From: a virus
IMG/VR virus record: IMGVR_UViG_3300006108_000016
Location: 1-64,000 of that record
DNA: 64,000 bases
Strand: one strand, 5' to 3'
This document shows, piece by piece, positions 8,598-19,100 of the stretch. Position 1 is the stretch's first letter, and each line of letters begins with the position of its first letter. The position numbers were made by a program, and so were the translations under genes. The notes under the pieces were generated by a model. That model searched no databases, was not told where the DNA came from, and worked only from the letters and a program-made list of their open reading frames with translations.

Positions 8598-9515
8598 TTA
8601 TCCTGTATACGTAAACGTTCCAGTTGACGAGAATGTGTGAACCTGTATGACTGTTGAAGGTGATGTTGGCGGACTATAAGAAGTTACCGTACCGCCTGTA
8701 CCTTTTTGTGTCGGACTTACATATGAAATAATTACAATACCTGGTGAACCAGCTACTGAACCTGTTACTGGTGTACTTCTTCCAGGGCCGCCAGTTCCAT
8801 ATGTAGATAAGCCATATCCACCAGTTGCTGTAACGCCATTATTTACAGATGCACCACCACCACCACAACTGTAATATTGTACAGTTCCTGAAATATCGCT
8901 TATTGCACCGTAGCCACCTTGACCACCACCATAAACAGTCGGTGATGTAAAACCTGTTGCAGGAAATTTAAAACCTGGTGAACCTGCACCACCTCCTCCA
9001 CCATTTCCATAATTACAACCAGGATTTGTTGGTGCTAGAAAAAAACATGCAACACCAGGATTTCCTTGACCCGATACGCCTGTACCACCTAAACTATTTC
9101 CACCACCTCCAGAACCACCTGGTGTACCAGCAACTGCAGGACCGGCACCCCCACCTCCACCGCCATATGCAGTTACTGAAAATCCCGATCCACAAATAGT
9201 TGAGTTTGAACCAGTACCTCCTACGTGTGCACCACATGCTGATGGTGTTCTATTACCGCCGGAACCAACTGTTATAGTATAAGGCACACCAACAGTTAAA
9301 AGTGCTTGACTTTGTAAAAATCCGCCACCACCACCTCCTCCACCAACTGTAGTTTTTGGTGATCCTGGTGCGTAACCACCTCCACCTCCACCAGCTACTG
9401 CTAAGTAACGAATTTGATATGTAGTTGATGTGGTAGAACCACCTCCACCACCACTATTGATAGCAGAGATTGTTCTATTCTTAACAGAGTTTTGAGAATC
9501 TCTTTTAACTGCCAT
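8598..9515 (-). CDS. Glycine-island adhesin B (305 aa)
   Basis: A 305-residue glycine-rich protein. The basic N-terminus ('MAVKRDSQNSVKNRTISAI') is followed by 'YLAVAGGGGGG', 'PYTITVGSGG' and many GGGGG islands with variable loops. Five cysteines lie in loops ('SACGAH', 'TICGSG', 'VACFFLAPTNPGCNYG', 'YYSCGGGG'). The C-terminal strand 'VHTFSSTGTFTYTG' corresponds to 'WFKFTSSGTYTA' in adhesin A. The layout suggests a polyglycine-II fibre tip with receptor-choosing loops, as in gp38-like adhesins of T-even phages (inference from architecture). It overlaps the 109-aa beta gene by one base (TAATG), so the two are likely made together. Confidence 0.7.
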   Translation of the reverse strand: MAVKRDSQNSVKNRTISAINSGGGGGSTTSTTYQIRYLAVAGGGGGGYAPGSPKTTVGGGGGGGGFLQSQALLTVGVPYTITVGSGGNRTPSACGAHVGGTGSNSTICGSGFSVTAYGGGGGGAGPAVAGTPGGSGGGGNSLGGTGVSGQGNPGVACFFLAPTNPGCNYGNGGGGGAGSPGFKFPATGFTSPTVYGGGQGGYGAISDISGTVQYYSCGGGGASVNNGVTATGGYGLSTYGTGGPGRSTPVTGSVAGSPGIVIISYVSPTQKGTGGTVTSYSPPTSPSTVIQVHTFSSTGTFTYTG

Positions 9516-9844
9516 TAGGTTATTTCCGATCCAAACATTACAAATGAAACGTTAGGTGTATTGGCTTGAACTGTTACGGTATCTGTATTACCTAAAGCCA
9601 TACCAATAGTAAATGAAATTGAGTCGTATCCTGGTACTGTTGTGTTGAAAGCAACATACTGAGAGTTTGCTAATGATGCACCAGCAACTTGCGTTGAAAT
9701 AAAGAAAGATGCCGCATTTACGTTTTGATTACAGACTTGAAATGTTGAAACGACAGTCTGTGTATTTGCCGGTACTGTATAGATTACAGTAGGTGTATTT
9801 GCGGCAGGATTTGATTGGGCTAATGTTCTGTATTTTATTGGCAT
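9515..9844 (-). CDS. Small beta protein of the adhesin cassettes, copy 3 (109 aa)
   Basis: A 109-residue beta-rich protein closely related to the 109-aa product at 20,794-21,123. Shared blocks are 'QSNPAANT', 'VYTVPA.TQTVVSTFQVCN', 'AGASLANS.Y.A...T.PG.DSI', 'GNTDTV.V.ANT' and the C-terminal 'FGSEIT'. Its stop overlaps the start of the glycine-rich adhesin B gene. Paralogs of this protein stand before the other large adhesins too, which points to a dedicated partner role: connector, cap or folding helper. No known domain is recognised by eye. Confidence 0.72.
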   Translation of the reverse strand: MPIKYRTLAQSNPAANTPTVIYTVPANTQTVVSTFQVCNQNVNAASFFISTQVAGASLANSQYVAFNTTVPGYDSISFTIGMALGNTDTVTVQANTPNVSFVMFGSEIT

Positions 9845-9853
9845 AATGTACCT

Positions 9854-10405
9854 CTACATTCCCGCTAAGAAGAATGGGTTGAAAGAATTTTGTTGCATGT
9901 ATGATAATATGTATGTATTAGCATTTTGAGTTCCGATACTCAATGTATTTGCATTAACAGAATTAACATTTAATGTTGCCGATGCATATATACCGTTTGC
10001 TAAATTTGCGACAACATTATTTGCGTAATTTGAAACGTTTGCCGTTGAAAGCGTTTCTTGAGCAAGAACTAATGCGTTTGCTGTATTGGCAAATGTGTTT
10101 GCGCTATTTGCAATAGTACTTGTTAGAAATGGTGTCAACGCAACGTTTGAAACTACCGCAGAAGATGAGATATCTAACCAGAAGAAGTTACTTCCGTTGC
10201 TTGTAGTCCACTCATAGATAACATCGTCAGTCTGAGAATACCATTGAGTACCGACAACGTTAATTGACGGCGCAGTATTAGAAACAATTATTTGACCAAG
10301 GTAAGCCTGTTGGCGAGTCCAAGTGCCAATAGAAGAGTTCCAGACATACGTAATGCCGTTAACTAATGCTGTTTGACCGTTTGATGTTGCGACTGGAAAT
10401 GACAT
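9854..10405 (-). CDS. 'NGQ/GxxWY' fibre adaptor protein (183 aa)
   Basis: A 183-residue protein with three parts. The N-terminal 'MSFPVATSNGQTALVNGITY' matches the NGQ family. Residues ~38-75 hold the tail-fibre motif 'VSNTAPS....GTQWY......YEW......FFWLDIS'. An Asn/Ala-rich helical stretch with 'ANTFANTANALVLAQE' follows, then the end 'QQNSFNPFFLAGM'. The WY/WLD motif is widespread in phage side-fibre proteins. The C-terminal motif recurs in the 115-aa and 533-aa proteins, which likewise precede a ~109-aa beta gene. It is first in its module, 23 bases downstream of a late-promoter box. It is probably a fibre shaft or connector. Confidence 0.68.
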   Translation of the reverse strand: MSFPVATSNGQTALVNGITYVWNSSIGTWTRQQAYLGQIIVSNTAPSINVVGTQWYSQTDDVIYEWTTSNGSNFFWLDISSSAVVSNVALTPFLTSTIANSANTFANTANALVLAQETLSTANVSNYANNVVANLANGIYASATLNVNSVNANTLSIGTQNANTYILSYMQQNSFNPFFLAGM

Positions 10406-10428
10406 GATATCTTAGTTGAGTTATCTTC

Positions 10429-10436
10429 TATTTATT
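10429..10436 (-). promoter_or_regulatory. Late-promoter-like box AATAAATA overlapping the LamG-2 stop codon
   Basis: Minus-strand AATAAATA contains the TAA stop of the 1537-aa adhesin gene and lies 23 bases upstream of the next ATG (183-aa gene). Sequence and spacing match the box at 16,148-16,155, which lies on the stop of the other LamG gene. Confidence 0.6.
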
Positions 10437-13400
10437 GACCTAAAAATTGAAAGGCTGGTGGAGTAAAGTTACCGGTATATCTAGCAATACCATTCGTAAT
10501 TCTAAAATCATCCATATAACCGTTAAAAAAGTAAACTGGCGCACTACTATAATATGATGCACCAACATAATTAATAGTTCCTAATACAATAGAACCGGAT
10601 ATCGTGGTACTAATAATGCTATTTCCATTGAGATAAACCGTCATAGCAGTTCCGTTTCTCACTATCGCTATATGCGACCAACTGTTAAGTGATACTGCTG
10701 TACTACTTGTCGAATTGATAGCCCATGAACTACCACTTGTCGAAACTAATAATTGTACGTAATTTGAAGTGCCAACTATATCTGCTCGTATACCATAGCC
10801 AGATCCATTTCCATTTAACATGAATGGACTTTGAGTCGTTGATGTTGTTGGGTATAACCAATATTCGATTGTAAAATTGCTAGAACCGACCAACATAAAT
10901 GCTGAGTTTGGTATTAAAGCATAACCTGTACTACCATCAAAATACATTGAATTATTACCAAACTTAACTGTGTTGGCTTGTGTTTTCAGAGAACCATATG
11001 TTATAATATCATTTTTACCAGTAACATCTTGAATACCTGAATTTGTACCTAATAGTGCCAAAGAATTGTTTGATGCAACTGTAGTCAATGAGTTTGGAAT
11101 CGTAAAAGAAGAATTATATAATGAAACACCATTTGAAATTTTAACACCGTAAGCATAAAACGCACTCGCTGTTCCTACGTTTATTCCTCCTGTTGCACCT
11201 ATAGATGCTGTACTGCCTGTACCTGTAGTCATGTTACCGTTTACGAAGAATCTATAAGTTCCTCCGTTTCGACATACAACTAGGTGAACCCATTGTCCTG
11301 CATTTACTGTTTGAGAACTACCAAAATCTGTAACGCCTTGAAACACATAGTGTAATGTATTATCGGTATTCAAATACATGTTACCGCCTGAGGTATTAAC
11401 AAACGCTCTAGAAGTTCCTGCACCTGAAGGCATGAAAAAGAACCATCCTTCAATTGTAAAATCACCAGCAAATACCCAAGCAGTAGTTGAACCTTGTACA
11501 ACAGAGTCACTTGAACTACTAAAATACAATGACGCCCCATTGTTTGCGGTTGAGTACGTTACGCCTGGTGGAAATGGTGAAAACGGTTCAACTTGCACAC
11601 CACCATTAGGTTGAGTTAGAGTAAAAGTATTGTTTGAATTATCTATAAATCTATTACTTTGACAAGTTAATAATGCAGTATTTGCAACTGCTGTTAATGG
11701 TGTTGTTGATGGTGTAAAATTACTGGTATAAAGTGCCGTACCATTAATTACTCTAACATTACTTAAAATACCAGGGAAATAGTTACCAGCATTAGCCGCT
11801 CTTGCACCGACAGTTGCATTGCAACTAGAATTGTATGATAAAGCACCTGGTAATATAAATGTTGTTGGGTCTTGTACACCGTTTATGTAACAAGAAAATA
11901 CATTACCGTTACGTACATAAGCAATGTGTGTCCATTTATTCAACGACAATGTTGTTGAAAATAATCCAGGATTTGCATTACCTGTATAAGAACCGCCGGT
12001 AGTTGACAAATACATCACAGGTTGCATAGTAGGAGTATTTGTACCATTTATACCAATGAATACTCCATCTAAACCATTTGCTTCAACACTAAAAATAGTT
12101 GCAACGGACCAAGTCGGTGCGGCCGTCATAAAGAACCAACATTCTACTGTAAAGTTATTTGAACCTAATTGTAATTGTGTGGGGTTACCTGGTGTTGATA
12201 TAAATCCACCGATACCTTGGTCGAAATAATTACTCCATCCTGTTTGAGTGAATGGTGTAAATGTTCCTTGTGTTGCGGCACCGGTTCTAGTTAAAGGCCA
12301 ATTATTAACAGAATCATCGTAGAACACATTATTATTTGCTGAATTTTTATATTGCAATGATAATAATTGCGTATTAGAAATTGGTGTTACTGGTTGATTT
12401 GGTGGTAAAAAAGTATTCGTATATAGTGCAGTACCATTGACTATTCTAAAATTACTAATGTATCCTGCATACCAATATCTTTCAGCAATATTTTCATTTG
12501 TATTATTCCATCCGCCTAATACAGTAGTCGCAGTTGCTCTAGCTACAATAGAAGTGTAAGTGTTTGTAACTGTGCTTTTTATTCCATTTTTATAAGCTGA
12601 CAGTACTCCACCTGAACCAACTACTGCAATATGCGTCCAGTTATTTGGTGATATTACTAAATCAGTAAACGCTACTAATGTGCCGTTAGCATAAAAAGCT
12701 ATTTGGTTGCTAGTATTAATTTGCAAATTCCAACCATTGTTATACCCTCCTGATCCAGACCAACCATGAAACGCTATAACTTGTTGCGTTGAAGTTACTG
12801 TTGTATATATCCAGCACTCAACAGTAAATGCGTTACTACCAAAATCAGCATAACTTCCCGCTGGTGTTGTTAGATATCCAGTACTACCATCCAAATATCC
12901 AGAACCGTATATGTTAGGTGTTATAGTATTACTTGTAACTGTTGGTGATGCAAACGGTTGATTCTGAGACACATAAGGCAAACCTGTTGGAGTAAATACA
13001 TTATTGTTTGCTGAGTTGTCAATGAATGTTGAATTTTGTAATGTCAACATTGTAGTACCGGCAACAGCAGTTAATGGTGTCGTGCTTGGTGTAAAACTGC
13101 TTCCGGTATACAAGGCAGTACCGTTAACGATACGTAGATTTGACATGAAACCAGTTGCTGTACCATCACCAGTAGGGTCATTTAGAATTGTTTTTGAACT
13201 ACCAGAATTTGTAAAGTTTCTTGTAAAGTTTGCAGTCGTAGCACCTAAAACACCATTCACATACACTCTCATTGTACTACTAGAATCTCTAGTAATTGCT
13301 AAATGCGTCCATTGTCCTAGTGTTACTGAACTTGTTGAAGTTGCAGTATATATCCAACTACCTCCATCATAATGCCCAATTGCCCATCCGGGTCCGTTCC

Positions 13401-15045
13401 ATTGTACTGTCCATCTTGAACTGTTATTGATATAATCATACAAAAAATAAATGCCGCTATTACCAAGATTCGAAATATAGAACCAAAATTCAATTGTAAA
13501 TGGTGCAGTACCTAAATTTAATGAAGTTGGATAAGTTAGTAAATTGCTACCACCAAGAATTGCACCGCTATAATATCCTTGACCGTTTGTATTTGCTGTT
13601 GATGTTGTTGGTAATGTCGCAAATGGTTGACTTGCAACCACTTTTGGTGTTGAACTTAATGTTAATGCATAACTATTTGGACCAATGTCTGAAAATTGAT
13701 TTGATAGGCATGACAAGAAAGTAGTATTTGCTTGTGATGTTAATGGTGATGTTGGTGCGGTAAATGTTGTTGAATATAATGCCGTACTTGAAATTCTAAG
13801 ATTACTTAAAGTACCATTAAAACCATAAGAATTATATTCACCAACAGAAATATATGAAGTTGAACCTGTTGGTGTTGATGTCGTAGTTGTTCCTGTTATA
13901 GTTTGTAAAACACCATTCACAAATAATTTAATAGCACCGGATGAAATTGAAACTGCTACATGATACCAAGAACCAGGCACCATTACAGTATTACCAACTG
14001 CTGTTTGTACTGAACCGTTGTACCAATATAGTTGTAACTGTCCTGAAGTATTAATCTGAAATGACCAATAATTTAATGTTGATGTAACTTGCATATCACC
14101 AACAAGATTAACGCCCGTTGAAGCCGGCAATGCGTTCATTTTAACAAACGTCTCAATTGTAAACGTTGAGGTTGAAGTAAAACTTCCAGTAATATTTGTT
14201 AAACTACTTGCAGGTGTTTGAAAGCCACCATAAAAAAAATCAACACCATAATATCCATTTCCCCATAGAGGGCTAAATCTATTTGGTGTTGCCGCACCGA
14301 TGGGTGTCAACGCAAAATTGTTTGTACTTATATCTTGAATATATGTATTTGTATTAGTCTCACCGTTTAATAACAATGTTGTAGAATTAAAATATGTATC
14401 AGAAATAACATATGTAATTGTATATGTTATAGATGCCTGAGTTGCTTGTGCATATGAATCTGTTGCAATAACAGTAAAATTGTATACTGTTGTATTTGAT
14501 ACTGTCGTACTACCTGAAATGTATCCGTTAGCCGCTAAAGTCAATCCTGTTGGTAAACTCGAACCGCTTTGTAAACTAAATGTTAAACTTGGAGAACCAG
14601 TGACATTCAAACTAAAACCTACAGACGTTGTTGCTGATACAAATGTATTTGCATATGACGTTGAATTAAAAACTGGATAACTATTGTATACTACTCCAGG
14701 TAAATAAACTGCTGTACCACCACCAGGATTCGCAACATAAAGAGGATAAGAACCAGCACTCAAAGATGGTGCAGTAAATGTAATTCTATTTGGATCTAGT
14801 CTTGTGCTTGTTATTGTTGTGCCACCAATAACTACGTTAGCGTTACTTTGAAAGCCTGAACCGTAAATAACTATAGTTTCACCACCAGCAATAGCAGTAT
14901 CGGGATAAGGCACATAAGCACCATTAGTGTATGCCCAAGAAGTTATTTTAGGTTGTGGACTACTCTGCTGAACGGCAACATCTCTAGCCGAGACAAAGCC
15001 GGCGCCATCAGCCGCTCTTACACCTTTAAATCCACCATTAAACAT
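10432..15045 (-). CDS. Giant LamG-repeat adhesin 2 (1537 aa)
   Basis: A 1537-residue multidomain protein. After a short start, residues ~33-120 form an IPT/TIG-like Ig domain ('GGETIVIYGSGF' ... 'GSYPLYVANPGG'). Residues ~125-215 form a putative-Ig domain ('GLTLAANGYISGS' ... 'YNFTVIATDSYAQATQASI'). Six concanavalin A/LamG-like repeats then run to the end. Each repeat shows a 'FTIE.W.Y' strand, 'W.H.A..R' and 'NG', and ends with a line like 'SNLRIVNGTALYTGSSF', then 'PLTAVAGTTMLT'. LamG folds commonly bind glycans, so a receptor-binding or capsid-decorating role fits. It is a paralog of the 1547-aa protein and shares identical DNA stretches with it. It directly follows a 116-aa beta protein (one-base overlap). 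Confidence 0.78.
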   Translation of the reverse strand: MFNGGFKGVRAADGAGFVSARDVAVQQSSPQPKITSWAYTNGAYVPYPDTAIAGGETIVIYGSGFQSNANVVIGGTTITSTRLDPNRITFTAPSLSAGSYPLYVANPGGGTAVYLPGVVYNSYPVFNSTSYANTFVSATTSVGFSLNVTGSPSLTFSLQSGSSLPTGLTLAANGYISGSTTVSNTTVYNFTVIATDSYAQATQASITYTITYVISDTYFNSTTLLLNGETNTNTYIQDISTNNFALTPIGAATPNRFSPLWGNGYYGVDFFYGGFQTPASSLTNITGSFTSTSTFTIETFVKMNALPASTGVNLVGDMQVTSTLNYWSFQINTSGQLQLYWYNGSVQTAVGNTVMVPGSWYHVAVSISSGAIKLFVNGVLQTITGTTTTSTPTGSTSYISVGEYNSYGFNGTLSNLRISSTALYSTTFTAPTSPLTSQANTTFLSCLSNQFSDIGPNSYALTLSSTPKVVASQPFATLPTTSTANTNGQGYYSGAILGGSNLLTYPTSLNLGTAPFTIEFWFYISNLGNSGIYFLYDYINNSSRWTVQWNGPGWAIGHYDGGSWIYTATSTSSVTLGQWTHLAITRDSSSTMRVYVNGVLGATTANFTRNFTNSGSSKTILNDPTGDGTATGFMSNLRIVNGTALYTGSSFTPSTTPLTAVAGTTMLTLQNSTFIDNSANNNVFTPTGLPYVSQNQPFASPTVTSNTITPNIYGSGYLDGSTGYLTTPAGSYADFGSNAFTVECWIYTTVTSTQQVIAFHGWSGSGGYNNGWNLQINTSNQIAFYANGTLVAFTDLVISPNNWTHIAVVGSGGVLSAYKNGIKSTVTNTYTSIVARATATTVLGGWNNTNENIAERYWYAGYISNFRIVNGTALYTNTFLPPNQPVTPISNTQLLSLQYKNSANNNVFYDDSVNNWPLTRTGAATQGTFTPFTQTGWSNYFDQGIGGFISTPGNPTQLQLGSNNFTVECWFFMTAAPTWSVATIFSVEANGLDGVFIGINGTNTPTMQPVMYLSTTGGSYTGNANPGLFSTTLSLNKWTHIAYVRNGNVFSCYINGVQDPTTFILPGALSYNSSCNATVGARAANAGNYFPGILSNVRVINGTALYTSNFTPSTTPLTAVANTALLTCQSNRFIDNSNNTFTLTQPNGGVQVEPFSPFPPGVTYSTANNGASLYFSSSSDSVVQGSTTAWVFAGDFTIEGWFFFMPSGAGTSRAFVNTSGGNMYLNTDNTLHYVFQGVTDFGSSQTVNAGQWVHLVVCRNGGTYRFFVNGNMTTGTGSTASIGATGGINVGTASAFYAYGVKISNGVSLYNSSFTIPNSLTTVASNNSLALLGTNSGIQDVTGKNDIITYGSLKTQANTVKFGNNSMYFDGSTGYALIPNSAFMLVGSSNFTIEYWLYPTTSTTQSPFMLNGNGSGYGIRADIVGTSNYVQLLVSTSGSSWAINSTSSTAVSLNSWSHIAIVRNGTAMTVYLNGNSIISTTISGSIVLGTINYVGASYYSSAPVYFFNGYMDDFRITNGIARYTGNFTPPAFQFLGQ

Positions 15046-15395
15046 TAACCCATTACCTCGTATGTTGCAACTGCTTGAAGTGTGCCGTTGTTACTTGCTG
15101 TTAGACGAATTGCATCACCTTCATTTGCATAGAAGATTCTATCAAAGACACCGAAGGTTGTATTTGCCGGCATTGAAATATTTGAAACAATAATATAAGG
15201 TACATTGTTTCTGTATATGTCTGCGGTAATATATTGAACGTTCGTAGAATAATTTGCAACAACTAAACTGTCAATTCTAAACAATTGATTTGAATTATTT
15301 GCATTTGAAATAATAGCAGTTGCAGTTGTCGTAACGTTTTGTACTGCTGTATTGCCGTTTAGATAATTGATTTGAACTAGATTAGGGGTTGTCAT
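15045..15395 (-). CDS. Small beta protein of the adhesin cassettes, copy 2 (116 aa, divergent)
   Basis: A 116-residue beta-rich protein. Its plan matches the 107-109-aa family although the sequence is more distant: 'TATAIISN', 'RIDSLVVANYS', 'YIIVSNISMPANTTFGV', 'ANEGDAIRLTASNNG' and the end 'ATYEVMG'. As with the others, its stop overlaps the start of a large adhesin, here the 1537-aa LamG protein. The overlap with the 110-aa adaptor on the other side suggests tight coupling of all three. Function unknown; membership in the family is inferred from strand pattern, size and position. Confidence 0.62.
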   Translation of the reverse strand: MTTPNLVQINYLNGNTAVQNVTTTATAIISNANNSNQLFRIDSLVVANYSTNVQYITADIYRNNVPYIIVSNISMPANTTFGVFDRIFYANEGDAIRLTASNNGTLQAVATYEVMG

Positions 15396-15727
15396 TATTG
15401 TGCTCCGAATAATACCGACATAGCAAGTGATTTACCTGTCGATACTCCTGTAACTGTTGTTGCGTTTGAACCAACAAATGCTGGTGTCTGTATGTCTAAC
15501 CAATAAGATGAAACGGTATCGTTTGTGTATTCGTAAAGCACATCAGTCGTATTATTGTACCACTGGTCACCTTGAAGTGGATTTGTAGGTGGTGTAGGAC
15601 TCGCTGTGTATGTGATTCGGACACTTTGAGCAACTCTTCCCCACGAATTAGTCGTAGAGTTATAGGTATATGAAATACCATTTACTACTGCTGTTTGACC
15701 GTTAGTGGGTGAGGTTGGAAATGCCAT
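15395..15727 (-). CDS. 'NGQ/GDQWY' fibre adaptor protein (110 aa)
   Basis: A 110-residue protein with the start 'MAFPTSPTNGQTAVVNGISY' and the tail-fibre motif 'PPTNPLQGDQWYNNTTDVLY' leading to 'YWLDIQ'. The same motif pair occurs in the 183-aa protein, and the GDQWY half recurs at the C-terminus of the 533-aa protein. Such GDxWY...WLD segments are common in phage side-tail-fibre proteins and probably form a trimeric beta unit. It ends in an overlap with the 116-aa beta gene and lies in the adhesin-2 cassette. No enzymatic motif. Confidence 0.68.
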   Translation of the reverse strand: MAFPTSPTNGQTAVVNGISYTYNSTTNSWGRVAQSVRITYTASPTPPTNPLQGDQWYNNTTDVLYEYTNDTVSSYWLDIQTPAFVGSNATTVTGVSTGKSLAMSVLFGAQ

Positions 15728-15728
15728 G

Positions 15729-16124
15729 TTATTGTGTTACTGTTATTAGAATCCAAGAAGTGTTAGACTCTTCCCATCTGTAATAATTTGGTGGTACTGC
15801 ATCTGTAGGCATGTCAACAGGAGGTTTCCAAGCCCATGTGTTGCTTGAGTAAACCCAACTGTTCATACCTTCTGGTTTTGGTAATGCGAAAACGTCATTT
15901 GCTCTGTCATAAACCATACCGATACCAGCATATCTATATCTCAATGCAGTACCGCTGTCTTCTTGACCTGTAACAGGATCATAATGAATACCGTTTCTTG
16001 TATTGTATGAGGTCTGAATGAAGGTATTAGGCTCTCCAAATAGACCAGTGTTTACCATGTCTTGTTCAATGACAAGAACTCTGGTAACAATGTTGTTAGC
16101 ATCTATCTGTGCAAAATGACTCAT
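15729..16124 (-). CDS. Conserved phage virion-associated protein (131 aa)
   Basis: A 131-residue protein of a type frequent in T4-like phages of aquatic bacteria: 'MSHFAQIDANNIVTRVLVIE', 'IQTSYNTRNGIHYDP', 'LRYRYAGIGMVYDRANDVF' and a C-terminal Trp/Pro-rich part ('WAWKPPVDMP', 'YRWEESNTSW'). The pattern suggests a compact beta domain often found fused to, or next to, tail fibres. It is the first gene of its module, with AAGGAG before the ATG and a late-promoter box 23 bases upstream. No catalytic residues are recognisable and the role is unknown. Confidence 0.7.
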   Translation of the reverse strand: MSHFAQIDANNIVTRVLVIEQDMVNTGLFGEPNTFIQTSYNTRNGIHYDPVTGQEDSGTALRYRYAGIGMVYDRANDVFALPKPEGMNSWVYSSNTWAWKPPVDMPTDAVPPNYYRWEESNTSWILITVTQ

Positions 16125-16147
16125 CTCAATTTTCTCCTTTTATGTTC

Positions 16148-16155
16148 TATTTATT
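16148..16155 (-). promoter_or_regulatory. Late-promoter-like box AATAAATA overlapping the LamG-1 stop codon
   Basis: Minus-strand AATAAATA contains the TAA stop of the 1547-aa adhesin gene and lies 23 bases upstream of the ATG at 16,124. A strong AAAGGAGAA Shine-Dalgarno sits between them, leaving room for a short leader. Confidence 0.65.
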
Positions 16156-19100
16156 GTGTTAAAAAAGCTAATGATGTTGGGGTAAAGGTTGATGTATATC
16201 GTGCAACACCATTTGTGATTCTTAAATCGTCAATATAACAATTAGATAAATGACCTCCAGAGTTATCACCACCGACTGTTACCGGTGCAGTACTGTTATA
16301 TATTGAAGCCGATGACGTTACAGTATTGGTTAAAACACCATTTGAGAACAAATAAAAGTTACTACCTGAACGAGTTACTGCAATATGTGTCCAAGTATTT
16401 GAACTTAAATTTGAATTTATCGAAACACCATTTACAATATCCCATGCAGAATTATTTGAGCCTGCGTAAAAATAAATTTGAGGTGTTGTATTGTTGTAAT
16501 AATAAAACAAAAATGAACCATAACTTCCGGTCCATCCTTTAGTTAAAAATGCACTACCATTTGAAAAAGTTATAGGATATAACCAAAACTCAATTGTAAA
16601 ATTATTTGAACCAAGATTTAAATAAGGGCTGGTTGGAAATGCATTAGGGAATGAACAATATCCAGTTGAACCATCAAAATACAATGCACCAGTTCCAAAC
16701 TTAGTTGTGTTTGCTTGAGTCTTTGCAGAACCATAAGTTATAATATTATTTTTACCTGTAGCATCTTGAATACCTGTGTTAGTAAAATTCAATAGCAATG
16801 CTGTATTCGCAACAGCAGTTACAGGTGCAGTAGGTGGTGTAAATGCAGATGTATAAATTGGAGCACCGGCAATAAATCTCGGGTTAGCAATACTAAAATA
16901 ACTAACAAATGAACCACCGCTGAAACCACTATAACCTAATCCACCATTATCATATAATCCACAAATAATAAATGTTGTGCCTGAAGCGGCAGTTCCTGAT
17001 GTATTAGTTACAGTACCTTGAGAAGTACCATTAACCCACATTGTAATAACACCTGATGCGTTTTTAGTTATCGCAAAATGATACCATTGATTATAATTAT
17101 AAGTATTTGTTGTTGAATTAAGAGTTGCTACTGTTCCATTACTGCCATTACCCTGAGTAAAAGTAAATTGATTACCTTGAAATCCGCAATTGAATGAATT
17201 TCCATACGCACCACCGTTACCAATACAAAAGAAGAATGATTGATTTACTGGATAAACCCAACACTCAAATTGCCATTGCATTGATGGACTACTTACGTTG
17301 AATATCTGATTACTACCATAAATATAATTTCCGCTATAGTGATATGAACTTGCCCCATGTACTGCTGGATTGTATATGACGCCTGGTGCAAAAGGTGAAA
17401 CTGCTTGAACAGAGGCTTGTGTTGCAGTTAATCTATACCCGTTTGTCGAGTTATCAACAAAACCATTATTCTGGGCAGTCAAAAATACTGTACTAGATAT
17501 TGCAGTTAATGGTGCTGTGCTTGGTGTGAATGAAGAAGAATATAATGCGACATTCGATATTCTTAAATTACTAACATATCCGGCGTAATTAAATGAACCG
17601 CTATTCCATTGTCCCATAGTCAAATAACCTATAGAACCGCTTCTATTTACAATTGTCGAGCCGCCAGTTAATGTTTGCTGTACACCATTTACATACATTG
17701 AAACTGAATTTGAGTTTACCGAAACAGCAACATGATACCAAGTACCTAAAGACATTACTGTGTTTCCGGTAATAGTATAAGATGTTCCACCAACAACATA
17801 TAATTCTAAAACGTTTGAGTTATTAGGTCCAAAACTCCAATTACAAGTTCCCGCAGTTGGGTTCATGTCACCAATCAAAGCAGGATTTGCAGAACCTCCT
17901 GGCGTTGCCGACATGTTTATCCAACCTTCAATAGTGAATGTTGAAGTTGTTGTTGATATTGGGGTTGAATTTGAAACAATATAGTAACCAGAACCACCTA
18001 AGTAATTACTCCATCCTGTTGGACTAAATGGGCTAAATGTACCTTGTGTTGGAATGCCTGTTCTAGAAATTACTAAATTATTTGGGCTGTCATCATAATA
18101 CACATTGTTATTTGCTGAATTTTTATATTGCAATGATAATACTGATGTATTTGCAACTGCTGTTAGTGGGCTAGTTGGGGGTATAAAGTTATTCGTATAA
18201 ACTGCGGTACCGTTAATTACCCTAATGTTTGAAATATAACCAGCAAATAAACCTGTTTGTGAATGTGAATAACCGCTAATGGTTGGTAAGTATGTTGATG
18301 GTATTGATGTTGTATTTGTAACTGATGTACCACCAACACCATTTAAGTAGACAGTTACTTGTCCACTTTTTCTACAAACTGCTAAGTGATTCCATGAATA
18401 TGGATTTCCAACTGCCGCACTATTCTGTGCGGTGCCAGCACCACTCGTTGTTGCGGTAAATTGTGCGGCAGTTAATGTTGTAGTACTTGCACCAATAATA
18501 CACCAATTTGTACCACTTACAGTTTGTGCGTATATGTAACCACCTGATGTACCTGTTGGATAATACCACAATTCAATTGTAAAATCACCTGAAAGTGCAA
18601 ATGCAGGATTAGATGATTCTTGTACTTGCATGTATCCTGTTGATCCATCAAGCAATACGCTACCATAAACACTTGGTGTTATAGTATTACTTGTAACTGT
18701 CGGTGAAGCAAATGGTTGATTCTTAGATACTATAACTGAACCAGTCGGTGTCAAAGTAAATGCATTTGCAGAGTTATCAACAATAACAGAATTTTGTAAT
18801 GTTAATAGAGAAGTATTTGTAACTGCTGTTAGTGGTGTGGTCGGTGGGGTGAAGTTTGAAGTATATACTGCGGTACCATTAACAATACGAAAGTTAGAAA
18901 TATAGCCGTTAAAAATGTTTTGGCCTCTCGTATAGCCTAAACCTCCAATTACTGGAGCGTTGGCGCCATTAAGATAACTATTAGAATCTGAATACGTAGA
19001 ACCTGTTTGAACACCATTTAAATACATAATTGTACTTGTACCGTTCCTTACTACTGCAACGTGGCTCCATACGCCAGCAACTGGCGAGCTTCCTACAATA